In this document: one piece after another, positions 1 to 5,138 of the stretch | Layout: the number at the start of each line of letters is the position of its first letter | Position numbering within the stretch: the stretch's first letter is position 1 | Assembly (NCBI GenBank): GCA_025351035.1 | Contig: JANXWT010000059.1 | Coordinates: 1 to 5,138 of the forward strand | Source: Opitutia bacterium | GTDB taxonomy: Bacteria > Verrucomicrobiota > Verrucomicrobiia > Opitutales > Opitutaceae | DNA: 5,138 nt | Direction of reading: 5' to 3' | Translations under genes and position numbers: made by a program | The notes under the pieces: model-generated | The model's input: only the letters and a program-made list of their open reading frames with translations | Told to the model about the DNA's origin: nothing | Database searches by the model: none

Positions 1-656
1 GTCACGGTGAAGCCCATGGCGAAAAATCTCCGCTGCGCCTCCGCGCCGAACCAGTCCCACTCCGGCCCGCGCATCGCGCGCACTTTGCCCTCGGGTGCGG
101 TTCTGCCCAGAGTCTCCGGCCGCACACTCCAGGTCGTCGCGCGGCGCGCATTTTTCTGCAACGACGCGAGCAACTGTTGCGTCCAAGCCGACGGCGGGCC
201 GCACGGCAATTCATCTCCGGCGATGAGCGTGCGCCCCGCGTGTCCGCCGAAACCCGCCCGGCGGTAGGTGCTGCGGCTGCCGAGCACGAGCGGCACGTCG
301 ACCCCGCCCGCGATGGCCAGCCACGCCCGCGCACCTGTCTTCGTCGCCCCGAATGTAGCCACCGCATCCGCCGCCACCCGCACCGGCCGGTCGCGCGGCA
401 AATCCTCCGCGCCGATGCGCGCCGTGAATCCGCCGCCGCACCACGCGAGCAAAGTCTCCTCCGCGAACCGTAGTTCCGGCCCTTGCAAAGTCATCTCGAG
501 CAGCGCCGCGCTTTCGCTGTTTCCCACGAGCATATTTGCCACGCGCGCCGCGAATGCATCGACCGCTCCGCCGACCGCGACGCCGAAGCGCTGATAGCCC
601 GGCCGGCCGAGGTCCTGCACCGTGGTGAACGCGCCGCCTTTGAGCACCTTCAGCAT
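1..656 (-). CDS. pxpC: 5-oxoprolinase subunit C (PxpC / KipA family), 3' end cut by window edge
   Basis: Biotin-dependent carboxyltransferase-like protein. In the PxpABC system it pairs with PxpB in the cytoplasm, and with PxpA converts 5-oxoproline to glutamate with ATP. The first 218 codons are present. Family landmarks seen: TTVQDLGRPGYQRFGV at residues 11-26, AVDAFAARVANMLVGN at 31-46, ARAWLAIAGGVDVP at 109-122, then GSRSTYRRAGFGGHAGR at 126-142 followed by AGDEL, and RGPEWDWF at 196-203. The family is usually about 300-340 residues, so roughly the last third lies beyond position 1. The ATG at 656 fits the usual family start (MLKVLKGGAFTTVQD) and has GGAGG six bases upstream. Both the GGAGG and the ATG lie inside a perfect palindrome (652-673). 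It is downstream of pxpB in the same direction but separated by 148 bp, whereas these genes often touch or overlap. Assignment to PxpC rather than another KipA-like protein rests on the adjacent pxpB. Confidence 0.93.
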   Translation of the reverse strand, partial: MLKVLKGGAFTTVQDLGRPGYQRFGVAVGGAVDAFAARVANMLVGNSESAALLEMTLQGPELRFAEETLLAWCGGGFTARIGAEDLPRDRPVRVAADAVATFGATKTGARAWLAIAGGVDVPLVLGSRSTYRRAGFGGHAGRTLIAGDELPCGPPSAWTQQLLASLQKNARRATTWSVRPETLGRTAPEGKVRAMRGPEWDWFGAEAQRRFFAMGFTV

Positions 657-673
657 CGGAGACCTCCGATGCT
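652..673 (-). promoter_or_regulatory. Palindrome enclosing the RBS and start codon of pxpC
   Basis: Positions 652-661 and 664-673 are perfect reverse complements (10 bp each, 2-base centre; in RNA more likely a 9-bp stem with a 4-base loop). On the minus strand the order is: first arm AGCATCGGAG, loop GT, second arm CTCCGATGCT. The Shine-Dalgarno GGAGG lies at the end of the first arm and into the loop, and the ATG at 656-654 lies in the second arm. A folded transcript would pair both the ribosome site and the start codon. The pairing is seen directly; a regulatory role is inferred. Confidence 0.6.
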
Positions 674-674
674 A

Positions 675-805
675 AAAGCTCCAAACTCCAACCGCCAAGC
701 TCCAGAGAAACGGTAAATGCTCCAACGCCAAAGCAGCGCCCTAGTATTTCCCGATTTCAGTATCTGGGTATTCACTGGAGCTTGGATGTTGGAGCTTGGA
801 GCTTT
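675..805. repeat. Inverted-repeat element with arms built of 7-bp units, between pxpB and pxpC
   Basis: The left arm (675-705) and right arm (775-805) are reverse complements at 28 of 31 positions. Each arm is a short tandem array of period 7. The left arm reads AGCTCCA (677-683), AACTCCA (684-690), ACCGCCA (691-697), AGCTCCA (698-704). The right arm, on the other strand, reads AGCTCCA, AGCTCCA, ACATCCA, AGCTCCA (803 down to 776). A third, degenerate piece lies inside at about 718-734 (TGCTCCA, ACGCCAA). The 69-bp centre shows no ORF. The right arm ends exactly at the first base of the pxpB stop codon (805-807). In pxp transcription order the structure is followed by only four T residues (677-674), so it is a poor match to an intrinsic terminator. 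It could be a REP- or MITE-like dispersed element or an RNA hairpin; the sequence alone does not decide. Confidence 0.75.
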
Positions 806-1509
806 CATTTGCCTTCATCCATCCGCGCGAACTCCTCGAGCGTGATCGCGCGGAACTTCACGCGGTCGCCGGCGAGGAGCAGCGTCGGCGGATTTTGCTC
901 GGGGCGGAACATCCGCAGCGGTGTGCGGCCGATGAGATTCCAGCCGCCGGGCGTCACCAGCGGATAAATCCCCGTCTGCGCGCCGCCAATTCCCAGTGAC
1001 CCGGTCGGCACGGTCGGGCGCGGCGTCGCGCGCCGTGGCGTGGCCAATTCCTTCGGCAAACCGCCGAGATAAGCAAAACCCGGCGCGAAACCCACGAGGT
1101 GCACGAAATACTCCGCGCGGCTATGGCGCTTGATAACTTCCTCCGGTGAAATTTTCGCCTGTGTCGCCACGACGCCGAGGTCGGGGCCAAAGTCACCGCC
1201 GTAGCAAATCGGAATCTCCACCGTGCGACCCTGCGTCTTTTCGGTTTTTGGCGGATGCGCCAAGACTGCTCGCACGCGCGCCTCCAGCCAGCCGGCGATG
1301 CCCTCGAGGGGCGCGCCAGCTTCCGCCACGCGCAACGGATCGTAGAACAGCGTCACCGTCGTGTAGGCCGAGGTCAGCTCATGCACCGCGGGCAAGCGCG
1401 CGGCTTCGAGCGTCTGCAACGCCGCTTGCACGCGACGATGGGTCGGTTCGTCGATTTGCTCTCCGAGTTCGATTCGCAGGGCCGTGTCGCCCAACGGCGT
1501 GATCAGCAT
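805..1509 (-). CDS. pxpB: 5-oxoprolinase subunit B (PxpB / KipI family)
   Basis: Cytoplasmic ATP-binding-type subunit (CT_C_D / AHS1 family) that forms a complex with PxpC; with PxpA the system cleaves 5-oxoproline to glutamate. The product is 234 residues, within the family's usual 215-245. It opens with ITPLGDTALRIELG (residues 3-16), the family's N-terminal signature, followed by VHELTSAYTTVTLFYDP (42-58). The strongest marks are GFAPGFAYL (140-148) and the long conserved block 167-198, which contains VPTGSLGIGGAQTGIYPL and then TPGGWNLIGRTPL. The ATG at 1509 is chosen because conservation starts there. An in-frame TTG at 1575 would add 22 residues that look nothing like the family. No clear Shine-Dalgarno lies close to 1509; the nearest purine run (GGACAGG) is about 13 bases away. 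It is the first gene of the minus-strand unit, divergent from the lipoprotein gene at 1650. Confidence 0.95.
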   Translation of the reverse strand: MLITPLGDTALRIELGEQIDEPTHRRVQAALQTLEAARLPAVHELTSAYTTVTLFYDPLRVAEAGAPLEGIAGWLEARVRAVLAHPPKTEKTQGRTVEIPICYGGDFGPDLGVVATQAKISPEEVIKRHSRAEYFVHLVGFAPGFAYLGGLPKELATPRRATPRPTVPTGSLGIGGAQTGIYPLVTPGGWNLIGRTPLRMFRPEQNPPTLLLAGDRVKFRAITLEEFARMDEGK

Positions 1510-1649
1510 GGCCGATTCGTAGCCTGTCCATTTCGCTTGGCAGCAAAAAAACGGGGACTGCGCATATTTTGGCAAAGTGTGGGCCGAACCTTTCCTTTTG
1601 GGCGGTTGAGGTTGCGCTTTCCCGAGGGATTAACTTCAAAAAGAGCCAC
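1510..1649. promoter_or_regulatory. Divergent intergenic region between pxpB and the ccs operon
   Basis: These 140 bp separate two outward-reading gene sets and should hold promoters for both. Its base composition is patchy, with an A7 run near 1545 and an AT-rich patch at 1564-1570. For the plus strand the best sigma70-like pair I can find is TTGAGG (1606-1611) and GATTAA (1628-1633) with 16 bases between. That is weak and very close to the start at 1650. I found no convincing pair on the minus strand, and no inverted operator-like repeat or riboswitch fold. Confidence 0.35.
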
Positions 1650-2339
1650 ATGTCCCTCCGCCGTTTTCCCACGCAAACGATGGTCGTGCTGCTGGTGATG
1701 CTCATCACCGGCTGCAAGGACCGCGAAATCACCGCCTACCGAGCACCGAAGGATGCCGCCCAACCAGTGCCGGGCTCTCCGGTCGGGATGGCCAATACCA
1801 ACGACCTGCCTCCGGGCCATCCCCCGATTGGCGGCACTCCCGCCACGACACCGGCTGATGCCAGCGCCCCGATGGCTGGTGCTCAGATGCGCGGCGGTGG
1901 CGGCATCCCGGTTGTCACCGAGGGCAACGCCATCACTTGGGCGGCGCCGACGCATTGGATCGCCAAGCCCAACGGCGCCGTCCGCAAAGGCAGCTACACC
2001 GTCCCGGGCGACGGCGGCGCGACCGCCGATCTGTCCATTACTGCGTTCCCCGGCGACACCGGCGGACTGTTCGCCAACGTCAACCGCTGGCGCGGCCAAG
2101 TCGGCCTCGCACCGATTGCCGAGTCCGAGCTGCAAGGCAGCCTCGAACACCTCGACACGAACGGATTCCATATCGAAATCGTCACACTCGCCGGCACGAG
2201 CAACAGCCTCCTTGGCGCCATCGTGCCCTTCAATGGCCAGACGTGGTTCTTCAAGCTGGCCGGCCCCGCCGCGATCATCACAAAGGAGAAAGCCGGCTTC
2301 AGAGACTTCCTGCGCACCGTCAAACCCGCCCAACTATGA
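1650..2339 (+). CDS. Predicted lipoprotein of unknown function heading the cytochrome c biogenesis operon
   Basis: A 229-residue protein that I cannot place in a named family. The N-terminus is a lipoprotein signal peptide: MSLRRFPTQT, a hydrophobic stretch (11-19), then the lipobox ITGC with the lipidated cysteine at residue 22. Residues about 35-85 form a Pro/Gly/Ala-rich linker with low-complexity character. Residues about 94-227 look like a compact mixed alpha/beta domain, with ITWAAPTHWI (95-104), then FPGDTGGLFANVNRWRGQVG (133-152), NGQTWFFKLAG (195-205) and a C-terminal FRDFLRTVKP (217-226). The ATG at 1650 is chosen over an in-frame TTG at 1569 because it puts the signal peptide at the very N-terminus and has an AAAGAG stretch 4-5 bases upstream; an ATG at 1680 is possible but less likely. 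Its stop overlaps the resB start (ATGA), so the two are probably translationally coupled. This suggests a role outside the cytoplasmic membrane linked to heme delivery or cytochrome c assembly, which is inference only. Confidence 0.85.
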   Translation: MSLRRFPTQTMVVLLVMLITGCKDREITAYRAPKDAAQPVPGSPVGMANTNDLPPGHPPIGGTPATTPADASAPMAGAQMRGGGGIPVVTEGNAITWAAPTHWIAKPNGAVRKGSYTVPGDGGATADLSITAFPGDTGGLFANVNRWRGQVGLAPIAESELQGSLEHLDTNGFHIEIVTLAGTSNSLLGAIVPFNGQTWFFKLAGPAAIITKEKAGFRDFLRTVKPAQL

Positions 2340-3496
2340 ACACCGTGACGCGCCTCCTCCGCGATTTCTTCGTCTCGCTCCAGCTAACGGTGGTCCTGCT
2401 CATCCTCTCGCTGGTGCTCGTCTTCGTCGCCACGCTCGACCAAGTGAACCTCGGCATCTGGGCCGTGCAGGAAAAGTATTTTCGCAGTCTGTTCGTGATG
2501 TGGACGGCACCCGGCACCGGCCTCGCGCTCCCGGTTTTCCCCGGCGGCTATCTCATCGGCAGCCTGCTCCTCCTCAATCTCGTGTTCGCACATATCTATC
2601 GCTTCCAGCTGACGTGGAAAAAACTCGGCATCCAACTCGCGCACGCCGGCATCATCCTCCTGCTCATCGGCGAACTCCTCACCGGTTTGCTCCAGCAGGA
2701 CAGTTACCTGCGGCTCGACACGGGCGAGACCAAGTCCTTCTCCGAAAGCCAGCGCGGCATGGAGCTCGCCATCCTCGACCTGACCAACCCCGCCTACGAC
2801 GAAGTCGTCGCGGTGCCCGAGAGCGTCATCGCCGAGAAAGGCCTGATCCAACACCCAAAGCTCCCCTTCAAGGTTCGCATCCAAGGCTACCACCCGAACG
2901 CCACGATGCAGCGCCGCGAGCAAGCCCCCGGCGCCGCGCCGACTCTGGCCACCGCCGGCATCGGCACGCAGATCGCGCTTGTGCCGCTCCCCATCACCTA
3001 CAAGACCGACGAGCGCAACATGCCCGCCGTCTACGCCGAAGTGCTCGGCACCGAAGGCTCGCTCGGCATCTGGCTGCTCTCGCCCGCGCTCGGCATGCCG
3101 CAGACCTTCTCGTATCAGAACCGCAACTTCCAGCTCACGCTCCGCTCCACGCGCTACTACCGGCCGTTCACGGTGCAGCTGCTCAAGTTCACCCACGACA
3201 AATATCCCGGCACGGAGATTCCGAAAAATTTCGCCAGCCGCGTCCGCGTGAAGAGCGACGACAAGCAGACCGACCGCGAAGTCCTCATCTTCATGAACAA
3301 CCCGCTGCGTTACGGCGGCTACACGTTCTACCAAGCCGGCTATGAAAACAACGACCAGACCTCGATCCTCCAGGTCGTGCGCAACCCCGGTTGGCTCATC
3401 CCCTACGTCTCGTGCATCATGATGGGTCTCGGTCTCTGCATCCAGTTCGGCTTCCACCTCACCGGCTTCATCCGCAAACGCTCCGCCGTCACCTGA
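2336..3496 (+). CDS. resB: Cytochrome c biogenesis protein ResB/Ccs1 family (System II)
   Basis: Integral membrane partner of CcsA/ResC in System II cytochrome c maturation, which exports heme and ligates it to CXXCH apocytochromes on the outer face of the cytoplasmic membrane. The product has 386 residues. The layout is typical: three N-terminal membrane segments (about 12-34, 69-89, 98-118), a large extracytoplasmic domain (about 119-350), and a last segment (about 351-377). Recognisable family stretches are ATLDQVNLGIWAVQEKYFRS (32-51), IQLAHAGIILLLIGEL (99-114) and the conserved end NPLRYGGYTFYQAGYEN (322-338) followed by PGWLIPY. His103 in the third segment is a candidate heme ligand by family knowledge; His86 and His374 are other membrane-associated histidines. 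The start ATG overlaps the TGA of the upstream lipoprotein gene (ATGA at 2336-2339), implying translational coupling. The usual partner, ccsA, is not directly next: a GxxExxY gene lies between. Confidence 0.93.
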   Translation: MNTVTRLLRDFFVSLQLTVVLLILSLVLVFVATLDQVNLGIWAVQEKYFRSLFVMWTAPGTGLALPVFPGGYLIGSLLLLNLVFAHIYRFQLTWKKLGIQLAHAGIILLLIGELLTGLLQQDSYLRLDTGETKSFSESQRGMELAILDLTNPAYDEVVAVPESVIAEKGLIQHPKLPFKVRIQGYHPNATMQRREQAPGAAPTLATAGIGTQIALVPLPITYKTDERNMPAVYAEVLGTEGSLGIWLLSPALGMPQTFSYQNRNFQLTLRSTRYYRPFTVQLLKFTHDKYPGTEIPKNFASRVRVKSDDKQTDREVLIFMNNPLRYGGYTFYQAGYENNDQTSILQVVRNPGWLIPYVSCIMMGLGLCIQFGFHLTGFIRKRSAVT

Positions 3497-3499
3497 TTC

Positions 3500-3527
3500 T
3501 ACACCAAGGAAGCAAAGGACGCGAAGA
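3500..3527. repeat. Left inverted-repeat arm of three 9-bp units, flanking the GxxExxY gene
   Basis: On the plus strand this reads ACACCAAGG (3501-3509), AAGCAAAGG (3510-3518), ACGCGAAGA (3519-3527). Positions 3500-3526 are the reverse complement of 3938-3964 at 22 of 27 positions. The arm fills almost the whole 34-bp gap between the resB stop and the GxxExxY start, and its purine-rich units (AAAGGA at 3514-3519, GAAG at 3523-3526) probably double as the ribosome binding site. No target-site duplication is visible outside the arms. Confidence 0.7.
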
Positions 3528-3530
3528 ATC

Positions 3531-3935
3531 ATGCACCCGAAATACACCAAAGCCGACGCGCTGTCGCCCAAGGTTATCGGAGCGGCCATCGAAGTCCACA
3601 GACACAAAGGCCCCGGACTGATCGAGAGCATCTACGAGCGCTGTCTCATGCGCGAATTGGAGCTGCTCGGTATCCCGGCCATTAATCAACGCGTTGTCCG
3701 CGTTGAATACAAAGATCTCGTTTTTGACGAACCGCTGCGCCTCGACGTGCTGGTGGACGACTGTTTGCTCGTCGAAAACAAAGCCGTCGAAAAAATTCTG
3801 CCGATTCACAAGGCCACGCTGCTCTCCTACATGAAACTGCTCGATATTCCGCTTGGCCTGCTGATCAACTTCCATGAGCCATTGCTCAAAGACGGTATTG
3901 TCCGCCTGATCTTACCCGGTGCTAGCCGCCTCTGA
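3531..3935 (+). CDS. GxxExxY protein (PD-(D/E)XK-like nuclease fold family)
   Basis: A 134-residue soluble protein of the GxxExxY family (PDDEXK_3), usual length about 120-135, predicted nuclease-like fold with no established cellular role known to me. The naming motif is GLIESIY at residues 29-35, within HKGPGLIESIYERCL. A PD-(D/E)XK-like core is visible: Asp72 in LRLDVLVDD, then Glu82 and Lys84 in LLVENKAVEKILPIHK, and the C-terminal GLLINFHEPLLKDGIVRLIL (109-128). In relatives the stretch after the core typically reads H-x-x-Q-L-L-x-Y; here Thr96 stands where Gln is usual, so activity may be altered. The ATG at 3531 matches the normal start. It sits between resB and ccsA, genes otherwise usually adjacent, with only 34- and 33-bp gaps that are nearly filled by matching inverted arms. 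GC over 240 counted bases is about 54%, against about 63-67% in samples of resB and ccsA, which suggests foreign origin. Confidence 0.93.
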   Translation: MHPKYTKADALSPKVIGAAIEVHRHKGPGLIESIYERCLMRELELLGIPAINQRVVRVEYKDLVFDEPLRLDVLVDDCLLVENKAVEKILPIHKATLLSYMKLLDIPLGLLINFHEPLLKDGIVRLILPGASRL

Positions 3936-3936
3936 A

Positions 3937-3964
3937 CCTTTGCTCCCTTCGCTTCCTTTGTGTA
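3937..3964. repeat. Right inverted-repeat arm of three 9-bp units, flanking the GxxExxY gene
   Basis: Read on the minus strand the units are ACACAAAGG (3963-3955), AAGCGAAGG (3954-3946), GAGCAAAGG (3945-3937), the same order of units as in the left arm. The arm starts one base after the GxxExxY stop codon and ends four bases before the ccsA start. It leaves the ccsA start without a recognisable Shine-Dalgarno, because on the plus strand this arm is pyrimidine-rich. Confidence 0.7.
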
Positions 3965-3968
3965 AACC

Positions 3969-5138
3969 ATGAAAAAATATTTTCCCCTCGCCCTGCTCGT
4001 CCTCTTCGCTGTCTACGTCGCGAGCACGCTTGCGCCGCTGAAAAATCCGACGGCACTCGACCTCCGCGGCTTCAGCCGCCTGCCAGTCCTCATCAACGGC
4101 CGCATCAAGCCCCTCGACACCGTCGCGCGCACTTCCCTGCTCATGATGCAAGGCCGCCAGCGTGTCGTCACGCCGAGCGGCGCCACGATTATTCCCGCGC
4201 AGTGGCTGGCCGATGTGCTCTTCGATCCGAAGAAGGCCGACACCTACAAGATTTTCCTCATCGAGAATCAGGAGGTCGTCGACCTGCTCAACCTCAAGAT
4301 CGAGGACGGCGACGGCAAAAAACGTTTCTCCTACGACCAACTGCGCAAGGGCATGCCTGAGCTCGACCATCAGGCCCGTCTCGCGGACCAGACTGAGGAG
4401 CCGCTGCGCACGCCGTTCCAGCGCCAAGTCATGCATGTCTACGACCGCGCGCTGCAATACATCCGCCTGAAAAACAGCGCGCAGCTCGCCGACGCTCCCG
4501 ATTTCCTTGCGGAGTTGATTACCTTCCAGAAAGCGCTCCCCGTCGGCCTCGCCGCGATCAACGCCAAGCAACAGGGCAAGCCCGCGAGCGACGACGCCGT
4601 GAAAGCGATGAACGAGATGCGCGACCGCTTCACCTACATGGACGAAGTCGGCTATCTGCACGTCGTGCCGCCGGCGAAGACTGACACCGATCCCACGCAC
4701 TGGCGCACGGTCGGCTCGGTGCTGCTCGATTCGTTCGGCACCGGCAACGTCGACCCCGACGCCATGGGCTACGCCGCCCTCGGCTACGCGTGGCGCAAGC
4801 AGGACGCCAAGCAGTTCAACGAACTCGTGAAACTCTTCAGCGACCGCATCGGCACGCGCTTCGTGCCGCAGATGGAGAAGAGCAACGTCGAGTCGCGCTT
4901 CAACTCCGCGCAACCGTTCTACACCGGCATCGTCCTCTATGTCGCCGCGCTGCTCCTCGGTCTGTTCTCGTGGCTGATTTGGCCGGAGGCTTTCGGCAAA
5001 ACCGCGTTCTACCTGCTCGGTCTCGGCTGGCTCGTCGCCACCGCGGGCATCTTCACCCGCATGTGGCTCGAAGGCCGTCCGCCCGTCACCAATCTCTATT
5101 CGTCGGCGCTCTTCGTCGGCTGGGGGGCGGTGCTGTTC
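3969..5138 (+). CDS. ccsA: Cytochrome c biogenesis protein CcsA/ResC type with long N-terminal extension, 3' end cut by window edge
   Basis: Membrane partner of ResB in System II cytochrome c maturation; CcsA proteins bind heme through the WWD domain and present it to apocytochrome c. The window holds the first 390 codons, open at the right edge. Residues 5-22 form a signal anchor. Residues about 30-315 are a large, mostly hydrophilic, presumably extracytoplasmic domain opening with FSRLPVLINGRIKPLDTVAR (35-54), which resembles the region preceding the CcsA part in fused CcsBA proteins. Membrane segments follow at about 318-338, 345-364 and from 378 on. GRPPVTNLYSS (369-379) is the characteristic CcsA stretch between early helices. 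The WWD motif and the remaining helices should lie beyond 5138. Ordinary CcsA has about 320 residues and lacks such an extension. The ATG at 3969 is well placed (MKKYFPLALL) but has no Shine-Dalgarno, since the GxxExxY flank replaces its leader. Confidence 0.92.
   Translation, partial: MKKYFPLALLVLFAVYVASTLAPLKNPTALDLRGFSRLPVLINGRIKPLDTVARTSLLMMQGRQRVVTPSGATIIPAQWLADVLFDPKKADTYKIFLIENQEVVDLLNLKIEDGDGKKRFSYDQLRKGMPELDHQARLADQTEEPLRTPFQRQVMHVYDRALQYIRLKNSAQLADAPDFLAELITFQKALPVGLAAINAKQQGKPASDDAVKAMNEMRDRFTYMDEVGYLHVVPPAKTDTDPTHWRTVGSVLLDSFGTGNVDPDAMGYAALGYAWRKQDAKQFNELVKLFSDRIGTRFVPQMEKSNVESRFNSAQPFYTGIVLYVAALLLGLFSWLIWPEAFGKTAFYLLGLGWLVATAGIFTRMWLEGRPPVTNLYSSALFVGWGAVLF

Noticed and set aside
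674..805. CRISPR array or strong intrinsic terminator
   Set aside because: Units are 7 bp with no spacers and inverted arms, so not CRISPR; the stem has a 69-base centre and only four T residues after it, so it is a poor terminator.
1510..1575. Upstream TTG starts for pxpB (1575, minus) and for the lipoprotein (1569, plus)
   Set aside because: The added residues do not resemble family N-termini, would bury the lipoprotein signal peptide, and would make the two divergent genes overlap.
1503..2333. 276-codon open frame on the minus strand opposite the lipoprotein gene
   Set aside because: Would overlap the start of pxpB in another frame and has no family signature; the plus strand has a good lipoprotein start and coupling to resB.
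1753..3345. 530-codon open frame on the plus strand overlapping the lipoprotein and resB
   Set aside because: Arg/Pro/Ala-rich translation typical of a shifted frame in GC-rich DNA; it crosses two genes with clear signal peptide and family motifs in other frames.
2384..3631. Long open frame of 415 codons on the minus strand opposite resB
   Set aside because: Antisense shadow of a GC-rich gene: charged, low-complexity translation without any family signature, while the plus strand gives a clear ResB with membrane segments in the right places.
3912..4913. 333-codon open frame on the minus strand opposite ccsA
   Set aside because: No recognisable motif or signal; the plus strand encodes CcsA features through the same stretch and beyond.
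1..5138. RNA genes, insertion-sequence transposase, integrase, toxin-antitoxin or defence cluster
   Set aside because: I saw no tRNA- or rRNA-like stretch and no transposase or recombinase motif; the only nuclease-fold protein is the single GxxExxY gene, with no partner gene to support a defence system.

Overview
The window looks like chromosomal DNA of a GC-rich Gram-negative bacterium, most likely from Verrucomicrobiota (possibly Opitutae) or a relative in the PVC group. The evidence is indirect: strongly GC-ending codons, a System II cytochrome c maturation operon (ResB/Ccs1 plus a CcsA with a long N-terminal extension) headed by a lipoprotein gene, a GxxExxY gene, and short-period repeat elements between genes. 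No rRNA, tRNA or phylogenetic marker is present, so the taxon is an inference.

Left part, minus strand (1-1509): two genes of the 5-oxoprolinase (PxpABC) system, read right to left. pxpB (1509-805) is complete. pxpC starts at 656 and runs off the left edge. PxpB and PxpC form the complex that works with PxpA to open 5-oxoproline to glutamate using ATP; pxpA is not in the window. The two genes are separated by 148 bp containing two features. One is an inverted pair of 31-bp arms, each made of four 7-bp units. The other is a perfect 10-bp palindrome that encloses both the Shine-Dalgarno sequence and the start codon of pxpC.

Middle (1510-1649): a 140-bp divergent intergenic region, presumably holding promoters for both directions.

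Right part, plus strand (1650-5138): a cytochrome c biogenesis operon. It starts with an unrecognised lipoprotein (1650-2339), overlapped by ATGA with a ResB/Ccs1 heme-export subunit (2336-3496). A GxxExxY protein gene (3531-3935) follows, then a CcsA/ResC-type heme-handling protein (3969 to beyond the right edge). ResB and CcsA are obligate partners that move heme across the membrane and attach it to apocytochromes c, so the GxxExxY gene between them looks like an insertion. It is flanked by inverted arms, each of three 9-bp units, which fill almost all of the two short gaps. A hand count of about 54% GC over 240 bases inside it compares with about 63-67% in samples of its neighbours.

The most notable point is that two intergenic elements in 5 kb share the same design: inverted arms, each made of a few copies of a short purine/pyrimidine-biased tandem unit (7 bp in one, 9 bp in the other). 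One has a gene inside it and one does not.
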